DNA of 64,000 bases from Neurospora crassa OR74A (taxonomy: Eukaryota > Ascomycota > Sordariomycetes > Sordariales > Sordariaceae), in NCBI RefSeq assembly GCF_000182925.2, contig NC_026505.1, forward strand, positions 186,001 through 250,000, given 5' to 3'. The position numbers were made by a program, and so were the translations under genes. Below the pieces are notes generated by a model. That model made no database searches, was not told where the DNA came from, and was given only the letters and a program-made list of their open reading frames with translations. The stretch's first letter is position 1. Each line of letters starts with the position of its first letter. Of the stretch, positions 58,090 through 64,000 are shown piece after piece.

Positions 58090-59184
58090 ATGGCACCCAC
58101 GGAGAAGAACGTCGAGGAAGTCCTCGGCCAGATTGACGAGACCAAGGCGGTCTTGACTGCCAACCCTAGCGCGCTCGCCGGAACCAAGCGCCGCCGCTTC
58201 GATGACGACGATGGCGATGAGGGTGCGGGAACCAAGCGTATCCGTGTCGGCGACGACGCCGATAACGGTAACGCCATCCCCACCTCCACCAACATCAACA
58301 TCGGAAGGGTCTCAGACGACGAGGACCTTCCTCAGCCATCTCACAGCTCGCTGGCACCCCAAACCAGCATCTCGGGGCCCATCAACCCCACATCTCGCCA
58401 CGACGGTCATGAGGCCAATGATCTGGAGAAGCCACTGCTGGCTCTCCAATCTTCGAATGAACTGACGTGCCGAGATGAAGACCTCGCAGGACGTATCCTG
58501 TGGGCTGGACCCAAGGCTGTGAGAGATCTGCCTCGAGGTCCTCTGGACAAGAAGAAGGGCTTGCCTCCTCATCCTGCCCTCATCATGTCACCCAAAGTTA
58601 AGGAAGACGGCACCGTCGACTTTTTGGTAGTAAGTACTCGATCCCCACCTGCCGTGCCCGCGGGCTCGTTAGGTACCTCTACCGAACAGTGGAAGTGTTC
58701 AGACCGACAACTGGAAGATTGGAACTAACCAAACACGCACACCCACCAGTTGACCTCGTTCCAAGACAACAGTCTCCTGAAGAGATTCCCCGGAAACTCT
58801 GAAGAAGCCGTCAAGGCGAGGTCCTACTTCCTCCCCATCGAAGGTGCTCTCGAGACCGAACCCCACCCCGATGACCCCGTGAGGAACTTCATGGTCAAGA
58901 CCACCAAGAAGCCCCACAACCAGAAAGCAACTTCCTTCGTCAACACGACGCTCATGCGCAATGTTGCCTTCGACCTCCTTGTTGCGTACAAGGATGGAGG
59001 CCTCTTTGCGCAAGACTACTCCATCGACGAGGCTTCGTTCCACAAGCTTGAGGAGTTCATGACGAACCGCCCTCCACTGGAAGAAAGTCTCATCGAGTAC
59101 ATGATGAAGGACCCGAACAACGAAGGGGCGGGCAAGAAGCGGAAGAGGCCCAAGAAGCCGAAGACGCACAATGCGGAGAACTAG
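58090..59184 (+). CDS. HP-TSF-PHPD family, copy E, nuclear-type variant
   Basis: This encodes 324 residues from exons 58090-58629 and 58750-59184. The start context CACCATGGCACCC is excellent. The N-terminal 110 residues contain two basic clusters, TKRRRFDDDDGDEG and TKRIRV, flanked by acidic text. The core then reads LAGRILWAGP, HPALIMSPKVKEDGTVDFLV, LTSFQDNSLLKRFPG at the conserved intron position, SYFLPIEGALETEPHPDDP and TSFVNTT, with SFHKLEEFM near the end. The C-terminus is strongly basic (KKRKRPKKPKTHNAEN), a classic nuclear localisation pattern. There is no membrane segment, unlike copies A, C and D. It is the best-preserved soluble member and the most likely to be ancestral or conserved; that is inference. 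The intron contains an AGGTACCTCTACC motif. A 3' hairpin lies 366 bases downstream of the stop. Confidence 0.78.
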
Positions 59185-59549
59185 ACCCCCGGTCTGGTTT
59201 TCGTTCGTGCACCTAGGCTTTGACGGGTTCCGTTTCCATGGAAGCTCGATGACGGTTGTGGGTGGCCTGGCCTCGCTGATGCTTGGCGCGGCTCTTGCTC
59301 TTTCTTGGGTACCTCTACCTCCAGGGTCGGTGGGGAAGCATCGCACTGTTCCAGGTTGCCTACCAACTGAAGTAAGTCTCTCTCACACTGATGATCGTAT
59401 CGAACAATGACTGTGTCTAGCTGATGGAAATCTAGGGACTCTGAAAGTGCGACATCACACTCAAACACGTAAGTCACAACTGAAACACTCCTACCCTTTT
59501 CCTTCGTAAGATGGTGTTCAACCGCTAACCTTTGTACTTTACCGATTTA

Positions 59550-59584
59550 CCCCTTACTCAGTCCGACCGGGACTGGGTAAGGGG
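59550..59584. other. 15-bp hairpin, terminator-like
   Basis: CCCCTTACTCAGTCC (59550-59564) and GGACTGGGTAAGGGG (59570-59584) pair with one G-T wobble around a 5-base loop. This is the strongest short hairpin in the window. It lies 366 bases after the stop of copy E, so it could mark or protect the 3' end of that transcript. Confidence 0.75.
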
Positions 59585-60330
59585 TGGGCAGGATGGCCAG
59601 GATGAGAGCCGGATTGGAGCTGGAGATGGAGCTGCGGGACAGTGATTGTGGAAGGTTGAAGGCGTGGGCCGAGTGCAGAGATGTCAACCTGGGTGGATTA
59701 GGAGGATGAGGGAATTTGGGATTATCGAGGTAGTCATGGAGGGATTCGGGGCGATATGGCGTTTGGTTCTGGGTTTTGGGGCGGGCGGTGCTTTTTCTTG
59801 CTTGTAAGGGACCTGGGACTTGGTTTTGGATTCGGGATGGGCAGGATGGGGATAAGTGGGACTTTTATACTTGCCAGCTTGGGATTGGGTAGACTTGCGG
59901 TTTTTGGGACATGGAAGAATCGAGGAAGTTACGGGCAGATTGGATTTAACTCTTGCTATCTCCGAGTGAGTATGGAAAGTGGAATGAATGAAACATGGTG
60001 GACACTCCAAGTTGGACCGTCCAAAAGCACTTGCTTTGACTAAAAATTGATGCTGTCAAACAATGATATGTCTCGTACAGATTTCTGAAAACATCGCGTC
60101 GCGTCAACTTTGTCTTCTTCAATCCGAAGAATGTTTTGACTATTGACAAAACGCGTAGGCAGGAGGCATGAATGAATGAGACAGCATGTCGAAGTCGCAA
60201 TGTACTAGACTATAACGCGTTCGACTTATCCTTGCAACCGCTTGCTGTAGTATAAGGCAGTGTCCTGGGCGTAAGATGGAGCCTATTAGACCGGTGGTTG
60301 TAGACTAGTGCTTGAGACATGTAAGGTTAC

Positions 60331-60600
60331 CTAAGAACTGTAGACTTGGTGTGTGTCCTCACTAAATACATACGTCGAGGGATCAGTCTTGTGCAATATA
60401 ACAGAGGTTACTACCGTACCTCTAGTTGGTGTATTAGCGATCTGATTCGGTTGCAAGTTGACTCGGGCAGCTTCCAAGGTCTTACTGGCCTTTGGGGTGG
60501 AAACTGGGCTGGTTGAAGATGGAAATAGCAATGATGGAAGGGCTTGATTAGGTGGGCAAGCGCTTGAGAGCCTTCTTAGCGCGAAGCATCCGCCTGAAGT
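60331..60600 (-). CDS. Possible 3' exon of an unknown minus-strand gene
   Basis: A minus-strand frame, opening after the acceptor-like CACTACTTCAG (60601 region), reads GGCFALRRLSSACPPNQALP, then SSTSPVSTPKASKTLEAARV and NTPTRGTVVTSVILHKTDPS. It ends at a stop at 60331. The text is protein-like, but no start or first exon could be identified and no domain is seen. Confidence 0.28.
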   Translation of the reverse strand, partial: TSGGCFALRRLSSACPPNQALPSLLFPSSTSPVSTPKASKTLEAARVNLQPNQIANTPTRGTVVTSVILHKTDPSTYVFSEDTHQVYSS

Positions 60601-60880
60601 AGTGTTCGAGGTGAGAAAGGTGAATGGAAGTCAAATGTTTGCATGGTGGAAGAGCGAGAACATCATGCGATGGAGCCGGGAGCTCGTCATTAGGGCTGAA
60701 CGGATGTGATCGCCCATATGTTCGAAGGAAACACACTTGTAGAACTGTAGAACCAACAACGCGGACGCTAGAACTTTCTCAATCCCACGACGTAGAGGTA
60801 GGTACCAAGCAACTCGAACGAACGAGCAAACCGGTGCTGAATCGTAAATATCCCCCACTCTCTAGGTACTCGTCCCACTG

Positions 60881-60950
60881 CTTTTTCTTTCTTTTTTTCT
60901 TTCTTTTTTTCTTTCTTTTTTTCTTTCTTTTTTTTCTTTTTGTTTTTTTT
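60881..60950. repeat. (CTTT)n-type pyrimidine microsatellite
   Basis: Imperfect CTTTCTTTTTTT units form a near-pure pyrimidine strand upstream of the gene at 61410. Such tracts are common in fungal promoters. Confidence 0.9.
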
Positions 60951-61409
60951 CCCCTTGGTTCGCAGACTCAACAATCCTTCCGTCCTGCCTCATTTTTAGA
61001 GGTACGTTGACTCCAGTCCGTTCAAATCGGCAAACTCTCCCATCTCCAATTTCCATTGACATCGGAAAGTCCAAACCTACCTGCGGTACCTATCTAGGTC
61101 AGTTGCGTATCGACAGAGCTGGCAAGAACACATCAGCCGCAGAGGATCTTCTTTCCTTGTCCACGCAACCCATGCTGGAAGATTGAAGTCAAACACTCAG
61201 CTACCCCGCACCAGAGTATCACCGAGTCTGCGAGAGGCCTACTGCGATCCTCACCAATGAGACACACCACAACGCTTCAGCATTCGACCAATCCAACACA
61301 GAAGAGCCCAGGAAACAGGCTTTCACGAAGCCAAACATAAACGGACTCGAAAGAATCAGAAGTCAAGCACAACCCAACCGACCAGCTCCTGCTTGAAGAC
61401 ATTGAATCG

Positions 61410-62117
61410 ATGAATGCGACCACAGAGCCTCCCTCCAAAGACACCTCTACCACCCAAACCTCTCCAATGATTCCTCAATCCCACGGACCCCGAGAACCAC
61501 AACCTTACTACGTCGTTCCGCAGCCTCCAACTCCACCACCTGACAATGACGATCCTTCACCTCAAGCGTCATCAGACTGGCACCTCCAGCTGCTCAAAGA
61601 AGAGCTACGCAAGAGCGTCATGCTCAGGCTCGAAAAGATAAATGGCCGCGTCGACGATCCATTTTCTCAACATGTCGTCAATGGCGACCGCAAGCACGCT
61701 GCCACAGACCCTGATGGCACAAGTGAACATGCCTCTACAGGTGGCAGCAATCATACCCCTACCTCTACTCAAGACCAGCCCCAAGATCAACGCCATATAA
61801 CTCAGGTCTCAGACAAAGACAGAGAGCCTCGGTACCGGGTGCATGTCGTGACATTACCAAAGCTCACTGTTGTAGGACTGGTGTTGGCTTCGTGGGTTAT
61901 GTCTGCAATCATCGGCGGTGTTGGGGCTCTTGGCTGGACGTTTTGGCACAGCCAGGTTCGCAGGGAGACGTGCGCGGAGGTAGCAGCGGGTAGAGGTAGC
62001 GAAGCTTTGAAGGTAATGGGTAGAGGGTTGATAGGAGTAGGCGCGGCTGTAGGGAAGGCGGTATCGGAGCATTTCAAGCGGAATCTTTGGCTGTATGCGG
62101 TGTTTTTGTTGTTTTGA
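61410..62117 (+). CDS. Hypothetical membrane protein with copy D-like tail
   Basis: This is a single-exon, 235-residue protein. Residues 1-140 are polar, rich in Pro, Thr, Ser, Asp and Gln, with a short helix (WHLQLLKEELRKSVMLRLEK, about residues 60-79). A transmembrane region lies at about 150-178 (TVVGLVLASWVMSAIIGGVG and following). It is followed by a cytoplasmic-looking helix and GAAVGKAVSEHFKRNLWLYA VFLLF at the very end. The AVGKAVSEHFKRNLWLY text resembles AVARAVVRHFGRNWGHYG in copy D, suggesting a shared membrane module although the HP-TSF-PHPD core is absent here. The start context CGATGAATG is ordinary. Function is unknown. Confidence 0.62.
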   Translation: MNATTEPPSKDTSTTQTSPMIPQSHGPREPQPYYVVPQPPTPPPDNDDPSPQASSDWHLQLLKEELRKSVMLRLEKINGRVDDPFSQHVVNGDRKHAATDPDGTSEHASTGGSNHTPTSTQDQPQDQRHITQVSDKDREPRYRVHVVTLPKLTVVGLVLASWVMSAIIGGVGALGWTFWHSQVRRETCAEVAAGRGSEALKVMGRGLIGVGAAVGKAVSEHFKRNLWLYAVFLLF

Positions 62118-62778
62118 CCAAGGTTTTTGAGACGGCTGGTATGGTGATTGCTGAGACCCCTTGGTATCAAGCTCAAGTTAGGCCAACTTGCTACTGCGAT
62201 GAATGCTGGTCGCGTCGACATGGCTCGGGCTATAAAGAGGGAGACCGGAGTGTCTCCGACGGAGCTAAATGCGCGTGTAGGTACCTCTGATCCTGGGGAC
62301 GATTGGGAGTAAGACCCAACGAATGGGATGCTTCGATGTATCGGTACTTGGATCTGTCTTGGTCAATGTTCATGAGTCTGTGAATAGGGCCTTTGACGTG
62401 AATGGTGAATGCTAGGCACCCCTACAGATCAAAGACCATCCGGCCGGTGATTGTACAACAAGGCAGCCCGACATTGTGACAAACTTGACTACAACGGGCA
62501 GAAGCAAACAACACAAATTCCAACAGTGCAAACAAAGCCACAGTTTTTTCACACAGAGGTCGCCAGGCTCGTCATTGCACTACAATGACTGACTAACCGA
62601 CAACATAGGGTGCGGGCTGTATAAGAACTATCTTATCGACACTTCTTCATTCCCGGTGTTATCCATATTTCCACAAGTTTTCTAACTCGGCCCTCCAACA
62701 GCATCATTAAATTGGATCCCTTAAACCCGTAAAAGCAAGCACCAGGAAAATCACAAGTGTAAGAGGCAGAACAGAACA
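62118..62778. other. Intergenic region with TATA boxes
   Basis: TATAAAGAGG lies at 62231-62240 and GTATAAGAAC at 62619-62628. The latter is 159 bases before the start at 62779 and is the likely core promoter of that gene. Confidence 0.4.
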
Positions 62779-63087
62779 ATGGGACCCAAAACCCATCCAT
62801 CCTCGAGCGAGAAGGAGGCCCGCCCTCTTCCCAATGCTCCTGGCGGGACGGAGAGTTTTCATCAACAAGCATTACACAAAGGTTCTACCACGAAGAGTCA
62901 TGCTCCAGGTCCCTCACTTGGGAACCATCCAGCCAACAACGATGAAACCAACGGGAAAGGAGGAATTGCAGGGGATCACTTGATCCAAGAAGATACTTCC
63001 ATCGGCGAAGACACTGTGAAGTCCGAGGGCACGGCTTCAGTTACTCAAACTGAGCAGACGCAGGGGCAGTTTCTCCGTCTCTTGTGA
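62779..63087 (+). CDS. Small hydrophilic hypothetical protein
   Basis: This is a 102-residue single-exon frame, disordered, rich in Gly, Ser, Thr, Asn, Glu and Lys (MGPKTHPSSSEKEARPLPNA; SIGEDTVKSEGTASVTQTEQ). It has no membrane segment or domain. The start follows CAGAACAATGGG, a good context, and a TATA-like TATAAG lies 159 bases upstream. A larger gene with a downstream exon cannot be excluded, but the only visible donor/acceptor pair would make a 31-base intron, too short to be credible. Confidence 0.4.
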   Translation: MGPKTHPSSSEKEARPLPNAPGGTESFHQQALHKGSTTKSHAPGPSLGNHPANNDETNGKGGIAGDHLIQEDTSIGEDTVKSEGTASVTQTEQTQGQFLRLL

Positions 63088-63789
63088 AGGGGCTAGAGGT
63101 ACCTCTTGAGGCAGGCTTTGGGCAACTGTAGCGGTCGGCGATGCTGGTGGCATGGTTGGCGATTTGCTTGGACTGGAGACGACCTGGGACTGAGTATCAG
63201 CATGAACATAGATGATATAGATAATACGAATGTGCGTGGGGCCAGATCGTGCTCAAAGAAAGTATCGGCCAGAGAAATTCAGTACAGTGATTTGTAAGAG
63301 GTACCTGGACCGACGTAAGTATTTTGATGTACTACTGCTTTCCTGCGGCTCGGTTGTTCCATAACTGGAGGGCGCGACTGCTTTTTCTCACTGCTATAAA
63401 TACCTCTATTAGCACATTATACAAAGTGGGTATTACATCGTAAGAAGCTCAGAAGAACGGAGAACAAGGGAATGAGGCTGGGGGGGGGAGGGGGGAGGAG
63501 GGACGAGAAGGTTAGTGCAACGGGTGCATGCGGACTGAATGCTGAGGGAAATAAATGGGGGAAAAGACGAGAAGACAATAATTTCAGAGACTAATGCTGA
63601 TAAGTACCAGGCCGTAAGCTAACAAACTTAAATTCAGCGGTCTTTCCTTCCTCAAAATCCCAAGTCGCAGTCGCGATCATCGTGACATTCATGTTCCAGG
63701 CAACAAACAGACCCGACCGTGCACCTTCCTTAGCTTGAGCCACCGTTCCTTTCGAGCCAACTCAAGCAGGTTGTGCCTACTAGGTACAA
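63088..63789. other. Intergenic region
   Basis: It holds CTAGAGGTACCTCTTGAGG (63093-63111), TATAAATA at 63395-63402 with no obvious gene following, and a G-rich patch at 63480-63503. No gene seen. Confidence 0.4.
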
Positions 63790-64000
63790 TTATATACCAC
63801 AACAACTAGCTAAGCAAATAAGAACGTAAAGCAAACACCATAGCCCAATAACAATGTTCACCACCAAATCAACAAGCCACCAAAAACAATAAACAAGGAA
63901 CTCCCACGCGTCCACCACCTTACCAGCCGCCCTCGCAACCCACTCAACTACCGCCGTGTCGGCCTCACATTGCACCACGCTCCACACGACCGCCGCCAGC
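63790..64000 (-). CDS. Partial membrane protein running off the right edge
   Basis: This minus-strand frame enters from beyond the window and ends at 63790. The visible 69 residues are AAVVWSVVQCEADTAVVEWV, ARAAGKVVDAWEF, then a strongly hydrophobic segment (FLVYCFWWLVDLVVNIVIGL, WCLLYVLICLA) and a Cys end, SCCGI. It is probably the C-terminal membrane part of another accessory protein, like those of copies C and D. The start and N-terminal part are outside the window. Confidence 0.5.
   Translation of the reverse strand, partial: LAAVVWSVVQCEADTAVVEWVARAAGKVVDAWEFLVYCFWWLVDLVVNIVIGLWCLLYVLICLASCCGI

Larger units (their letters stand above)
59185..61409. other. Intergenic region
   Basis: A Gly/Phe-coding purine-rich stretch (59756-60043) looks low-complexity rather than genic. 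A possible minus-strand exon lies at 60331-60600 and a CTTT microsatellite at 60881-60950. The last 350 bases form the probable promoter and leader of the gene at 61410. Confidence 0.4.

Noticed and set aside
59756-60043. Gly/Phe-rich plus-strand frame
   Set aside because: Low-complexity purine-rich DNA; nothing beyond composition supports coding.
63088-63118. 31-base intron linking the 62779 gene to a downstream hydrophobic exon
   Set aside because: Far shorter than functional fungal introns.

Overview
The window looks like nuclear DNA of a filamentous ascomycete of the Sordariales, probably Neurospora or a close relative. The evidence is a heavily AT-mutated, TpA-rich block (1-10390) of the kind left by RIP, short GTRNGT...CTAAC...YAG introns, Kozak starts of the CAMMATGG type, and intergenic DNA full of AGGTACCT/TAGAGGTA motifs. 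Species assignment is inference. The five N runs are all exactly 100 bases, so they are assembly placeholders.

Layout. 1-10390 is a RIP-degraded graveyard with a Ty3/gypsy-like retroelement fossil and an 81-bp minisatellite. From about 10.4 kb the DNA turns abruptly into normal euchromatin. Housekeeping or recognisable genes follow: a DUF89/ARMT1-like phosphatase (10.7-12.45 kb), a proline-rich protein (12.9-13.9 kb, minus), a one-pass Ser/Thr-rich membrane protein (17.5-18.9 kb), a 642-bp MITE (20.8-21.4 kb), a secreted sorbosone/quinoprotein dehydrogenase-like protein (21.7-23.2 kb), a small ABM monooxygenase-fold protein (31.6-32.4 kb), class II fructose-bisphosphate aldolase (34.8-36.2 kb), a small membrane protein (37.8-38.6 kb, minus) and a stand-alone NifS-like domain of the molybdenum cofactor sulfurase family (43.6-45.35 kb).

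The most interesting content is accessory. Five dispersed copies of one unrecognised family lie at 24.3-25.1 kb (copy A, minus), 25.6-26.3 kb (copy B, minus, partial), 46.6-47.9 kb (C), 55.4-56.7 kb (D) and 58.1-59.2 kb (E). The shared core reads LAxxIxW ... HPvlilS ... (M/L)TSF ... LPI(D/E)P..PHPD ... SYV. An intron sits at exactly the same place, just before TSF. The first half resembles the PemK/MazF SH3-like barrel, which is inference from pattern and needs a profile search. The copies differ outside the core: A, C and D end in membrane-seeking segments, B has a Tyr/Pro-rich tail, and E has basic nuclear-localisation-like clusters at both ends. Small membrane proteins lie among C, D and E: a tandem paralogous pair at 53.1 and 54.1 kb, one at 61.4 kb whose tail resembles that of copy D, and a partial one at the right edge. 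Together these look like a modular, fast-evolving, lineage-specific gene set between conserved genes.

The stretches 28.5-30.5, 48-53 and 59.7-60.7 kb hold coding-like pieces that I could not assemble into convincing genes. They also carry several long inverted repeats that could form hairpins.
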